From R-RK-3 sp963834945 (GTDB lineage: Bacteria > Pseudomonadota > Alphaproteobacteria > Rhizobiales > Rhodomicrobiaceae), in contig CAWIDT010000004.1 in the NCBI GenBank assembly GCA_963834945.1, positions 620,001 through 684,000 on the forward strand: a stretch of DNA of 64,000 nt, given 5' to 3'. Under the pieces are notes generated by a model. It saw only the letters and a list, made by a program, of their open reading frames with translations. It was not told the origin of the DNA and ran no database searches. Within the stretch, counting starts at the first letter, position 1. Every line of letters starts with the position of its first letter. Below are positions 28,977-39,693 of this stretch, piece after piece. The position numbers and the translations under genes are program-made.

Positions 28977-31442
28977 ATGCGCGGGACCCGTTGGCGGCAG
29001 CTTCTTGCCTGGGTTTTGGCCGTCATCATCGGCGTTACCCGCGCTGAGCGCGGCCGCGGGCTATTACTGGTGGAGCCGCGGGCTTCCGCAGCTCGCGGGC
29101 GACCTGCGGCTCAAGGGCCTTGGCGCCGAAGTTCGCGTCATCCGGGACGCGCATGGCGTGCCGCATATCTTCGCCGCCGATCTGAAGGATGCGGCGCGCA
29201 CGCTCGGCTATCTGCATGCCCAGGACCGCTTCTTCCAGATGGACATCACCCGTCGGGTCACGCAAGGCCGTCTCGCTGAAATCATCGGCAAACGCGGCCT
29301 CGCTTTCGACCGCCTGTTCCGCACGCTCGATCTCGCCGGAAGCGCCCAGAAGAGCTTCGCCGCGCTTTCGCCCGAGATGCAGGCGTATCTGCAAGCCTAC
29401 GCCGATGGCGTGAATGCGTGGCTCGCCGAAAGCGGACAGGCATTGCCCATCGAATACACGGTGCTCGGTTTCAAGGCCGAGCCGTGGCGGCCGCAGGATT
29501 CGCTCACCTGGGGCAAGACGATGGCCTGGAAGCTCAGCGCCAACTGGCGGCAGGACGCGGCGCGCGCCAGGCTTGCGGCGCGCTATGGCGTGGAGCGAAC
29601 CGAGCGGCTGTTCCCGCGCAACTTCGATGATTTCCCGATAACTTTGCAGCCGGACATCCCGCGTGGCCCGGCGCGCGGCGCGGCCCTGCGGCCGGATCCG
29701 GCATCGCGCATGCTGCCCAGCTTGGTCACGCACGGCCTCACACCCAGCGCCAGCGCCGCCGACGCGCTGCTCGGCCCGCTGCTGACGCTGCCCAGCATCG
29801 GCGCTGGCGCCTCCAATGAATGGGTCATCGACGGAACCCGCACCAGCGACCGGCAAGCCGCTGCTGGCCAATGATCCCCATCTTGAGCTGAACATCCCGA
29901 TCCTGTGGTATCTGGCGCGCATCACCACGCCGGAGATCACCATCTCGGGCGCGACGGCGCCGGGCACGCCGCTGGTACTGCTCGGTCAGAACGGCCACAT
30001 CGCCTGGGGCTTCACCACCACCGATAGCGACACCCAGGATCTGTTCATCGAGACGGCCGTCGCCGGTCATCCCGACCAGTATCAGACGCCGGACGGGCCA
30101 CAGCCGATCCGTATGGAGCCGATCGCAATCAAGGTGAAGGGCGCCGCGCCGGTTGAGATGATCAGGCAGGAAACCCGGCACGGGCCGGTGATTTCAGGCA
30201 TCGGACAGGCAGACGGGGTGGCCGGCGACGACGCAATGGTCAGCCTGGCCTGGACGGGCTTCGCCACCGATGACACCACAGCGGAGGCGTTTTACCGCAT
30301 CAATCTGGCGCGCAACAAGGACGAGTTCCTGCAAGCGCTGCGGCTCTATAAGTCGCCGGCGCAGAACATCGTCTATGCCGATCGCGAGGGAAACATCGGC
30401 TTCGTCAATGCCGGAGCGGTGCCGATCCGCAAATCCGGGGACGGGCGCTATCCGGCTGACGGCGCGAGCGGCGCCAATGACTGGACGGCCATGGTGCCGT
30501 TCGAAGGCTGGCCGCAACTCTTCAATCCGCCGGACGGGGCCATCGTCAACGCCAATAATCCCGTGGTCCCGCCCGACTATCCCTATTGGTTCGGCCGCGA
30601 CCAGACCCTCGGGTTCCGCGCCAAGCGCATCGGCGAGCTGATCGGCGCCAAGCCGCTGCACGACATGGACAGCATGGCGGCGATCCAGATGGACATACAG
30701 GCGGTGCATGCGCGCGATCTCGTGCCCTTTCTGCTGAAGCTGCAGCCCGACAACGACATGGAACGGCAAGCGCTGCAATTGTTGAAGACGTGGGACTTCG
30801 CCGCCCGCCGCGACCGGCCTGAAGCGCTGATCCTCGACTGGTGGCTGCGGCGCATGAATGAGCATCTGCTGAAATCGGGGCTGGACCCGGTCGCGGCCGA
30901 CGTCCGGCGCGCTGAACGCCTCAGTGGTGATCGCGCTGCTGCGGCAGCCCGATGGATTTTGCCGGACCGCCGAAGCCGGGCCGGATTGCATGAAGGCCGT
31001 GAAGTCGGCGTTCCAGGAGACGCTCGCCGAGCTGTCGCGGCGCTACGGCACCGACGTTGCAGCGTGGCGATGGGGAGACGAGCATGTAGCGCTGATGGAA
31101 AACCAGGTGCTGGACAATGTGCCGGGGTTCCGCGCGCTGTTCGGCAAGGCATTCCCGAGCGACGGCGGGTTCTATTCCGTCAATCGCGGCGGCAGTCTTG
31201 GCGTGCCGGGCAAGGGGCATCCGCTGGTGCGCGGCTCGGGCGCCGGATTTCGCGGCATTTACGACCTCGCCGATCCGGCGCGCTCGCGCTTCATCATCGC
31301 CACCGGGCAAAGCGGTCATCCGTTGTCGCAATTTTATGCCGATCAGTTGCCGCTGTATCGGGAGGGCAAGAGCATCAGGCTCGATGTGAGCGAGGATGAG
31401 CTGAAGGCGAGCAGCACGGGGACGCTGATATTCCGGCCATAA
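28977..31442 (+). pseudogene. Penicillin acylase family protein, frameshifted three times
   Basis: N-terminal-nucleophile amidase of about 820 aa if repaired, exported (N-terminal membrane or signal segment MRGTRWRQLLAWVLAVIIG). Relatives cleave beta-lactam side chains or acyl-homoserine lactones. The alpha part has VRVIRDAHGVPHIFA and DRFFQMDITRR; the nucleophile serine is in GAGASNEWVIDG; the beta part has GKPLLANDPHL and GHIAWGFTTTD. The start is secure: ATG 28977 with AGGAGG at 8 nt. Removing one base each near 29031, 29845 and 30908 joins three frames into one continuous family-like protein. Convergent with the liv genes. Confidence 0.8.
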
Positions 31443-31453
31443 GCGAGGCGTGA

Positions 31454-32469
31454 TCAATGCGTCCCAGTGGCGGCCGGCGCGGCTTGCGGTTCGGTCCGGA
31501 TGGCCTCCGCCTCGGCAGAGGCCCCGCCCCGCAGCCCTCGCTGGCGCAGGGCGATGATCTCGCCGACGATACCGCGCCGGAACAGCAGCACGCAGAACAC
31601 GAAGATCACGCCTTGCAAGATCGAGACCCAGGCGCCATAGGCCGCGAGATATTGCTGGATCGTCGCGACGAGAAACGCTCCGACGACCGGCCCGAGCACG
31701 GTTCCCATGCCGCCGAGCAGCGTCATCAGCACGACTTCGCCCGATGTGTGCCAATGGACATTGTTGAGCGAGGCGATCTGGAAGGTGAGCACGAACAGGC
31801 TGCCGGCTACCCCCGAAAGTGCGGCGGAGATGATGAAGGCCAGCAGCTTATACCGGTCCGCATTATAGCCAAGCGATATGGCTCGCGGCTCGTTCTCCCG
31901 GATGGCGTTGATGCGTCTGGCCGAACGGAGAATGGATCGTCCGCTGGATGAGCAAAAAGCAGGCTGAGGAACACCGCCAGGACGAAATAGTACATCGTCA
32001 GGCTGTCGTTCAGATCGAGCACGCCGAAAAGATAGCCGCGCGGAACGGCCTGGATACCGTCCTCGCCATGCGTGAACGGCACTTGCACGCAGAAGAAATA
32101 GAACATCTGCGCCAGCGCCAGCGTTACCATGGCGAAATAAATGCCCTGCCGCCGGATGGCGAGCCCGCCGACCACCACGCCCAGCCCGGCCGCGGCAAGC
32201 GCGCCGAGCACGATCGCAATTTCCGGCCCGACCCCCCAGACTTTGGCGGCATGGCCGGTCACATAGGCGGCAAGGCCGAAAAAGGCGGCATGGCCGAAGG
32301 AGAGCAGCCCGACATAGCCGAGCAGCAGGTTGAACGCGCACGCAAATAGCGCCAGGCACAGCGCCCGCATCAGGAATTGCGGATAGACCAGGAAAGGCGC
32401 CGCGAGAGCGAGCGCGAGCAGCACCGCATAGAGCCCGAGCGTCGCATAATCTGTGCGCTTCGACGCCAT
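31454..32469 (-). pseudogene. livM: Branched-chain amino acid ABC permease LivM, two frameshifts
   Basis: Inner-membrane permease of a liv/urea-type importer, about 337 aa if repaired. Typical stretches: FNLLLGYVGLLSFGHAAFFG, LAIRRQGIYFAMVTLALAQM, and after the breaks INAIRENEPRAISLGYNADR and LGGMGTVLGPVVGAFL. Removing one T of the run at 31954-31958 and the base at 31916 restores the linking SPFGQ-INAIRENEP sequence. livH ends 4 nt before the ATG, so they are one operon. Substrate of this system cannot be read from sequence. Confidence 0.82.
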
Positions 32470-32473
32470 GGTG

Positions 32474-33357
32474 TCAGGTCGCCCTTCCGAAGAGGCCCTG
32501 CGGCTTGATCAGCAGGACGATCGCCATCACGACGAAATATCACCGTATTGGACGCCTCCGGGTAGAAAACCTTGGTCAGTCCTTCCAGCACGCCGAGCAT
32601 GAAGCCGGTGATGACCGAACCCAGGATCGACCCCATGCCGCCGATCACGACCACCGCGAAGACGATGATGATAAGGTTGGACCCCATCAGCGGGTTAACC
32701 GAATAGATCGGCGCGGCCAGCACGCCAGCCAGCGCGGCCAGGCCGACGCCGAGGCCATAGGTCAGCGTGATCATCGCCGGCACATTGACGCCGAATGCCT
32801 GCACCAGTGCCGGATTTTCGGTCGCGGCGCGCAAATAGCTGCCGAGCTTGGTCTTCTCGATAAGCAGCCAGGTGCCGAGGCAGGTGATCAGCGACGCGAC
32901 CACCACCCAGCCGCGATAGATCGGCAGGAACATGAATCCGAGATTATAGCCGCCCTGTCAGGCTCGCGGGCGGTGAATAGGGTAGGCCCGAGACGCCGTA
33001 AAGCTGGCGGAACACGCCCTCCAGGATCAGCGCCAGCCCGAAGGTGAAGAGCAGCCCGTAGAGATGATCGAGCTTGTAAAGCTGTTTCAGTGCCACCCGC
33101 TCGATCACCATGCCGAACGCGCCGACGATCACCGGCGCGATGATCAGCGCCGGCCAATAGCCGATCCCGGCATATTTGAGCAGCAGCAGGGCCGCGAAGG
33201 CGCCCAGCATATAAAAGGCGCCATGCGCGAAGTTGATGATGTTGAGCATGCCGAAGATGAGCGCGAGGCCGAGAGACAGCATGGCATAGAAGGCGCCGTT
33301 GATCAGTCCCAGCATGAGCTGGCCGAACAGCACCTGTATCGGCATGCCAAATATCAT
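32474..33357 (-). pseudogene. livH: Branched-chain amino acid ABC permease LivH, two frameshifts
   Basis: Second inner-membrane permease of the same importer, about 293 aa if repaired. Features: GLINGAFYAMLSLGLALIFG, MLNIINFAHGAFYMLGAF, and GLGVGLAALAGVLAAPI plus VVIGGMGSILGSVITGF in the second half. One extra base in the run at 32953-32955 and one at 32534 split the frame; the repaired end reads VVMAIVLLIKPQGLFGRAT then stop, a normal LivH terminus. ATG 33357 follows GGAGG and is preferred to TTG 33369. Confidence 0.82.
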
Positions 33358-33387
33358 CCCGGCCTCCAAGCTTTCGCCACCGCCCGC

Positions 33388-34605
33388 TTACTTGACCAGC
33401 GGGCAGCCGCCTTCCTTCAGCGGACGGAACGCTTCGTCGCCGGGGATGGTGCGAAGGATCTTGTAGAAATCATACTCGCCCTTGGACTCCTCCGGCTTCT
33501 TCACCTGCGCCAGATACATGTCGTGCACCATGCAGGCCATCCTCGCGGATCTTGCCGTTCTTGGCGAAGAAGTCGTTGACCGGCATTTCCTTCATCTTGG
33601 CGACGACAGCCTTGGCCTCGTCGGTGCTCGGCGGCTTTGATCGCCTTCAGATAATGCATGGTGCCCGAATAGACGCCGGCCTGGACCATGGTCGGCATCT
33701 TGCCGTCGTTCTTGGCGGCGAATTTCTTGGCGAAGGCGCGCGTCTCGTCGTTGAGGTCCCAGTAGAAGCCGGTGGTGATGACCAGGCCCTGCGCCGTCTT
33801 CAGGCCGAGGCTCTTCACGTCGGTGAGGAACACCAGCAGCCCGGCAAGGCGCTGGCCGCCCGCGACAATGCCGAATTCACCCGCCTGCTTGATCGTGTTG
33901 ACGGTGTCGAGCGCCGGCATTGGCGATGCCGATGACCTTGGCGCCTGAGCCTTGCGCCTGCAGCAGGAAGGACGAGAAGTCCGTCGTGCCCGGGAAGGGA
34001 TGGCTGACCGAGCCGAGCACCTTGCCGCCCGGCCTTTTCGATGGCCGCGGTGGTGTCGCGCTCGCAGCGCGTGGCCGAATGCGTAATCGGCGGTGATGAA
34101 GAACCAGGTGTCGCCGCCCTCCTTGACCAGCGTCGCGCCGGTGCCGTTGGCAAGCGCGTAGGTGTCATAGGTCCAGTGAATGCCGGTCGGCGAACATTTC
34201 GCGCCGGTCAGATCGGAGGTGGCGGCGCCGGAATTGATGTGCACGCGGTTCTTGTTCTTGGTGATCTCCTGGATCGCCAGCGCCACCGACGAGGTCGGCA
34301 CGTCGGTGATCATGTCCACGCCGTCCTGGTCGATCCACTGATTGACGATGTTGGAGGCGATGTCGGGCTTGTTCTGGTGGTCGGCGGAGATGACTTCGAT
34401 CGGCTTGTCCAGCACCTTGCCGCCGAAATCGTCGACCGCCATCTGCGCGGCGATCGACCGAGCCCTTGCCGGCGAGATCGGCATAAATGCCCGACTGGTC
34501 GTTCAGCACGCCGATCTTGACCACGTCGCCGGACACCTGCGCCTGCGCCGTGCCGAAGCCGGCCATCAGCCCCCAGGCGGCGGCCAGCATCATCAATGTC
34601 TTCAT
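33388..34605 (-). pseudogene. livK: ABC transporter substrate-binding protein (Leu/Ile/Val type), six frameshifts
   Basis: Periplasmic binding protein of the liv-type importer, about 400 aa if repaired. The signal peptide MKTLMMLAAAWGLMAGFGTAQAQ is followed by VVKIGVLNDQSGIYADLAGKG, FGGKVLDKPIEVISADHQNK, HWTYDTYALANGTG and GFYWDLNDETRAFAKKF; the repaired end is FRPLKEGGCPLVK. Single-base insertions at about 34455, 34064, 34028-34030, 33912, 33629 and 33535 must be removed. Three of them lie within about 150 bp and cancel each other's frame. It is the most damaged gene in the window, yet the residues on both sides of each break fit the family. Confidence 0.8.
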
Positions 34606-34652
34606 GATTATTCTTCCTCCATAGATTGTTTGTTGTTTAAGCGCCTAGATGG

Positions 34653-35350
<698 letters not shown>

Positions 35351-35358
<8 letters not shown>

Positions 35359-36105
35359 TCCCGGTCCCCATATAGGCGTTGACGACGTCGGGGTTCTTCG
35401 ACACCTGCGCATAAGTGCCTTCCGCGAGGATTTCGCCCCGCGTCAGTACGGTGATGATGTCGGAGAGATCGGCGACCACGGACAGATTGTGCTCGATCAT
35501 CAGCACGGTGCGGTCCTTCGCGACCTTGCGGATCAGGCCAGAGATGCGCGCCACGTCCTCGCGGCCCATGCCGGCCATCGGCTCGTCGAGCAGCAGCATT
35601 TCCGGGTCGAGCGCGATGGTGGCGGCGATTTCCAGCGCTCGCTTCCGCCCGTAGGACAGCTCGACGGCATCACGATCGGCGTAATCCTGAAGGCCGACAT
35701 CGGTGAGCAGCGACATGGCTTGATCGTTCAGCACGTCGACGGAACGGCGGACTTCCAGAAATAGAAGGAGGTGCCGAGCTTGCGCTGCAGGGCGATACGG
35801 ACATTTTCCAGCACCGTCAGATGCGGGAAGGTCGCCGAGATCTGGAATGAACGGACCAGCCCCTTGAGCGCGATCTCATACGGCTTGTCGCCGGTAATAT
35901 CCGCGCCATTGTAGAAAATCTGCCCCCGGGTGGGGGTGAGGAATTTGGTGATCAGATTGAAGCAGGTGGTCTTGCCGGCGCCATTGGGTCCGATGAGCGC
36001 ATGAATCGATCCGCGCCGCACCTTCAGATCGACCTGATTGACCGCGACGAAGCCCTTGAATTCCTTGGTGAGCCCGTTGGTGCGAATAATATAGTTGTCC
36101 TCCAT
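35351..36105 (-). pseudogene. livG: Branched-chain amino acid ABC ATP-binding protein LivG, one frameshift
   Basis: ATPase subunit of about 250 aa if repaired. Walker A GPNGAGKTT, signature ELSYGRKRALEIA, Walker B MLLLDEPMAGM, H-loop MIEHNLSVV; the ending VVNAYMGTGNG is the normal LivG C-terminus. The break at about 35751-35756, between FYFWK and RRSVDVLND, needs one base added; it is the only deletion-type break seen. ATG 36105 starts at the conserved IIRTNGLTKEFKGF. It is the first gene of the liv block after the TRAP operon on the same strand. Confidence 0.83.
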
Positions 36106-36115
36106 CCGCTCCGGC

Positions 36116-36310
36116 TCACTCGTTTGGCGCCTTGCTCTCGGCTCGGCCGTTTTTGTTTCTGAAACTGAAAATTAGCAGGTCGTATGCCGCCAGCAACAGG
36201 CAAATAATTATAACGACGCCGAGGTCCCAGCGCTTCACATAGACGACGAGCACCGCGCAGAACGCCACTAAGCCGGCAAGCGCGAGGAATGCGAACAGTC
36301 GATCGAGCAT
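36116..36310 (-). CDS. Small membrane protein after TRAP permease
   Basis: 64 aa with two probable membrane helices (LFAFLALAGLVAFCAVLVVY and VVIIICLLLAAYDLLIF) and a charged C-terminus (RNKNGRAESKAPNE). It starts 3 nt after the TRAP large permease stop and ends 10 nt before livG, so it is probably cotranscribed. No family recognised. It could be an accessory TRAP subunit; that is inference from position only. Confidence 0.68.
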   Translation of the reverse strand: MLDRLFAFLALAGLVAFCAVLVVYVKRWDLGVVIIICLLLAAYDLLIFSFRNKNGRAESKAPNE

Positions 36311-36313
36311 GGC

Positions 36314-37666
36314 TCACCCATAAAAGACCTTCGGCAGCCACATGGCGATGCCGGGGAAAATGTAGAGCAGGACGATGGCGAGGAACACCATGGCGAGGAA
36401 CGGAAAGGAGCCGCTGAAAATCTGCGTGAGCCGCACCGACGGCGGAGCGACGCCCTTCAGGTAATAGGCCGCCATCGCCATGGGCGGCGTCATGAAGGAG
36501 GTTTGCAGGTTGAGCGCCACGAGGATGCCGAAGAACAGCGGATCGATGCCGAATTCTGGCAGCAGCGGCAGGAAGATCGGCACGAAGATGATGATGATCT
36601 CCGACCATTCCAGCGGCCATCCGAGCAGGAAGATGATGATCTGGGTGATGACGAGGAACGTCAGCGGCGACAGATTCAGCGACAGCACGAATTCCTTGAT
36701 GAGCTGCTCGCCCCCCAGATAGGAGAACACCGAGGAAAACGTCCACGACCCGACGAACAGCCAGCACACCATCGCCGAGGTGCGCACCGTGAGATAGACG
36801 GATTCGCGCAGCCGCTCCCAGGTGAGAGACCGGTACGCGACCGCCAGCAGCAGGCCGCCCAGGGCGCCGATCGCCGCCGCTTCCGACGGCGTGGCGAGGC
36901 CGAACAGGATAGCGCCCAGCACCGAAAGAATGAGCACCGCAAGCGGCACGAAGGAGGTGAGCATCATCCATAGGACGTTGTCGGTCTGCAAGTCGGCGAA
37001 ATCCTCATCCCTGGGCTTGGGCGCGACGCTGGGATCGAGGACCGCGCGCACGATAACATACAGCATGTACAATCCGGCCAGCATGAAGCCGGGAATGATC
37101 GCGGCGGCGTATAGCTTGACGACGGAGACGCCCGCCGCCGCGCCATAAACGATCAGCATGATGCTAGGCGGGATCAGAATGCCCAGGCACCCGCCGGCGC
37201 AAATCACGCCCGCCGCAAGGCTGGTGTCGTAGCGCGCCTTCAGCATGGCGGGGAAAGCAAGCAGGCCCATCAGCGTCACGACGGCACCGACGATTCCGGT
37301 GGCGGTGGCGAACAGGGCGCATGTCGCCAGCGCCGCGATGGCCATCGATCCGGGAACGTTGCGGGTGGCGTAGTTCAGCGAAATGAATAGTCGGTCGACA
37401 ATATTGGCGCGCTCGACGATGTAGCCCATGAACAGGAACAGCGGAATCGCGGTCAGCACGTCGTTCGACATCACCGAATAGGTCTGGTTGACGAACAGGT
37501 CGAAGATCCGGTTGTCGAGCAGCGAATGCATGCGCTCGGGATCGAAATAAGCGTAATAGCCAAAGCCGATTCCCATAGCCATGAGCGTGAAGGCGATCGG
37601 ATAGCCGAGCATGATGATGACTATGAACGCGCCCAGCATGACGATGGCGACTTCGGGATTGGTCAT
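36314..37666 (-). CDS. TRAP transporter large permease (DctM family)
   Basis: 450 aa, the sodium-driven transport channel of a tripartite ATP-independent importer. Many membrane helices; typical stretches are LTAIPLFLFMGYIVERA, LATCALFATATGIVGAVVTL, GCLGILIPPSIMLIVYG, FGLATPSEAAAIGALGGLLL and LQTSFMTPPMAMAAYYLKG. The first 4 nt overlap the stop of the small permease gene, giving translational coupling. The frame is intact, unlike the flanking liv genes. Similarity of the cluster is to the mannitol/chloroaromatic class of TRAP systems. Confidence 0.95.
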   Translation of the reverse strand: MTNPEVAIVMLGAFIVIIMLGYPIAFTLMAMGIGFGYYAYFDPERMHSLLDNRIFDLFVNQTYSVMSNDVLTAIPLFLFMGYIVERANIVDRLFISLNYATRNVPGSMAIAALATCALFATATGIVGAVVTLMGLLAFPAMLKARYDTSLAAGVICAGGCLGILIPPSIMLIVYGAAAGVSVVKLYAAAIIPGFMLAGLYMLYVIVRAVLDPSVAPKPRDEDFADLQTDNVLWMMLTSFVPLAVLILSVLGAILFGLATPSEAAAIGALGGLLLAVAYRSLTWERLRESVYLTVRTSAMVCWLFVGSWTFSSVFSYLGGEQLIKEFVLSLNLSPLTFLVITQIIIFLLGWPLEWSEIIIIFVPIFLPLLPEFGIDPLFFGILVALNLQTSFMTPPMAMAAYYLKGVAPPSVRLTQIFSGSFPFLAMVFLAIVLLYIFPGIAMWLPKVFYG

Positions 37667-38268
37667 CTGGCGTCCCCGGCGCTCATGGCTTTGCGCAGCT
37701 GTTCTTCGTCTTCCCTGCCGTGAATGAGCATCGTCTCGGTTTCTTCGACATCCTCAAGGTGGGGCGGCCAGCGGCCCTCGCGAAGGCACAGGATGCAGCG
37801 GCCGACCTGCGCCAGCCCTTGCAGGAACAGCAGCGCCCCGGCGATCGGTATGATCATCTTGACCTGAAAGATCGGAATATTGGCCGGGCTGAAGACGCTC
37901 ACCTCATTGTACGACCAGGAGGCGCGCGCATAATCCGTCCCGGCAAAGATCAAGGCGAGAATGCCGGGGAAAAAGAACAGGAAATACAGCACCAGTTCGA
38001 TGCTCGCCTGCGTGCGGGGGCGCAGCAGCCGGTAGATAACGTCGCCGCGCACATGCCCGTCGCGCGACAAGGTGTAGGCGCCGCCCATCATGAACAGCGC
38101 CCCATACATCATGATGCTCAGATCGAACGCCCAGGGCGTGGGGTCGTGCAGCACATAGCGCACGAACACCTCGTAGGAGATGCCGAAGGTCATGATCAGA
38201 ATGCACCAGGCGAACGCCTTGGCAGCCCAGCCGGTGATCCGATCGATCAGATGGATGAAGTTGAGCAC
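37663..38268 (-). CDS. TRAP transporter small permease (DctQ family)
   Basis: 201 aa with four predicted membrane helices; in TRAP systems it pairs with the large permease. Typical: MTFGISYEVFVRYVLHDPTPWAFD (first half shown in part), MMYGALFMMGGAYTLSRDGH and VRGDVIYRLLRPR. GTG 38268 is preferred because the family begins near LNFIHLIDRITGW; an upstream GTG at 38313 is also open. Middle gene of the three-gene TRAP operon, overlapping the large permease by 4 nt. Confidence 0.9.
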   Translation of the reverse strand: MLNFIHLIDRITGWAAKAFAWCILIMTFGISYEVFVRYVLHDPTPWAFDLSIMMYGALFMMGGAYTLSRDGHVRGDVIYRLLRPRTQASIELVLYFLFFFPGILALIFAGTDYARASWSYNEVSVFSPANIPIFQVKMIIPIAGALLFLQGLAQVGRCILCLREGRWPPHLEDVEETETMLIHGREDEEQLRKAMSAGDAR

Positions 38269-38352
38269 GAGGAGATTCCGCGAGACGGCCGGGTGGCGAG
38301 CGGAGAGGCACACCGCACGTGCCGCTCCGCTAGCGAGGGGAGACGAGAGGGG

Positions 38353-39492
38353 TCAGTCCTGAAGCTTGCCGGGGAAATAATGATTATAGGCAAGCTTGTA
38401 GTCTGCGGCGTTGGTGATGTCGTAGAACGCCACGCGCTCGGCCCACGCCTTCTGGCTGTCCACGACCTTTTTGAAATACGGGTCTTCGTTCAGCTTTTCG
38501 AGCGTCTTGTCCCAGGATTGGAGTTGCGCCTCCATCACCGATTGCGGTGTGCGGTAGACTTTGACACCCTCTTTCATCAACTCCTGCAGGTCCTTGGAAT
38601 ATTGATCCATCGCCAACCCGTAATTGGCGGTGTTGGCGGCCTCAGCGCCATATTCCAGGATCGCCTTATGTTCGGCGGGCAGCCCGTCGAACACGTCCTT
38701 ATTGAAGATGATCTCGAAAAACTCGGCGGCCTGATGGTAGGAGCCGAGCATGTAGACCTTGGAGACGTCCGCCGCGCCGAAACGCTTGTCGGAGGTCGGA
38801 TTGTTGAACTCGAAAGCGTCGATCACGCCGCGCTCCAGGGCCGGCACGATTTCGCCGCCCGGAAGCTGCGTCACGCTCACGCCCATGCCTTGCATGATGT
38901 CGGTGGCGAGGCCGACCGTGCGGTATTTCAGACCCTTGAGGTCATCGACGCTCTTGATCTCCTTCTTGAACCAGCCGAGCGGCTGGGTCGGCATCGGCAT
39001 GGCGAAGAAGCCGACGCAATTGAGCTTGAGAATGTCCTGGATCAGCTCACGGTAAAGGTCCTTGCCGCCGCCGAACTGTATCCAGGCCAGCATCTGGGCA
39101 GAGTTGGGCCCGAAAACCGGGCCGGTGCCGAACAGCGAGGCGGCTTTGTTCTTGCCGTACCAATAGGCCGTCACCGTATGTGCGGCATCGATAACGCCCT
39201 TATGGCAGCCATCCTGCACCTGAAACGCCTGAACCACCGCGCCCGCGGGCAGCAGATCGATCTTCAGCCGGCCGCCGGACATTTTCTCGACGCGTTCGAC
39301 ATACTGCCTGGCCATGTCCTGGAAAATATCGGTGGCCGGCCAGGAGCTCTGCATTTTGAGCGTCTTGGTCTGTGCGCGGGAGACCTGCGGGAAAGCCACC
39401 GTCGCGGCCGTGGCCCCGGCGGCAACCGCGCCGCCTTTCAGGAATTTCCGGCGATTGACGGACTTGCCACGGGTCTTGTCGGTCTTGGACAT
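38353..39492 (-). CDS. TRAP transporter substrate-binding protein, Tat-exported
   Basis: 379 aa, periplasmic. The N-terminus has a twin-arginine signal (NRRKFLKGG followed by AVAAGATAATVAF), so it is exported folded. DctP-family features: QSSWPATDIFQDMARQYVER, LKGLKYRTVGLATDIMQGMG, LPGGEIVPALERGVIDAFEF and LGSYHQAAEFFEIIFNK; this subgroup is the FcbT1/mannitol-chloroaromatic type, in which an oxoacid such as a 2-keto acid is a common ligand. First gene of the TRAP operon; the IclR-type regulator and glyoxylate genes nearby suggest organic-acid use. Confidence 0.93.
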   Translation of the reverse strand: MSKTDKTRGKSVNRRKFLKGGAVAAGATAATVAFPQVSRAQTKTLKMQSSWPATDIFQDMARQYVERVEKMSGGRLKIDLLPAGAVVQAFQVQDGCHKGVIDAAHTVTAYWYGKNKAASLFGTGPVFGPNSAQMLAWIQFGGGKDLYRELIQDILKLNCVGFFAMPMPTQPLGWFKKEIKSVDDLKGLKYRTVGLATDIMQGMGVSVTQLPGGEIVPALERGVIDAFEFNNPTSDKRFGAADVSKVYMLGSYHQAAEFFEIIFNKDVFDGLPAEHKAILEYGAEAANTANYGLAMDQYSKDLQELMKEGVKVYRTPQSVMEAQLQSWDKTLEKLNEDPYFKKVVDSQKAWAERVAFYDITNAADYKLAYNHYFPGKLQD

Positions 39493-39693
39493 TTATTCCT
39501 CCCTTTGATCCAGCATTCTCAAGTCTTCGGAATGCTGGTTTTTTATGTCGCCATTTTTGGCGTTGACAATAATCTTGCCGGCCGCGCCTACAGAAACGCG
39601 ACGGCATAGATCTATTGTATAGTGTAACAGAACTTAAGTTTTTTGACCCCCTTACTTTAGTTGAACATCGCGTAAGTCACTGTGTAAACTCGC

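Noticed and set aside
28977..31442. Programmed frameshifting as the cause of the acylase breaks
   Set aside because: No slippery heptamer or downstream structure recurs at the three sites, and the neighbouring genes show the same insertion pattern.
37720..39609. Plus-strand open frame of 629 codons opposite the TRAP small permease and binding protein genes
   Set aside because: It is the mirror of two clearly real minus-strand genes in GC-rich DNA; its translation has no domain, signal or family feature.
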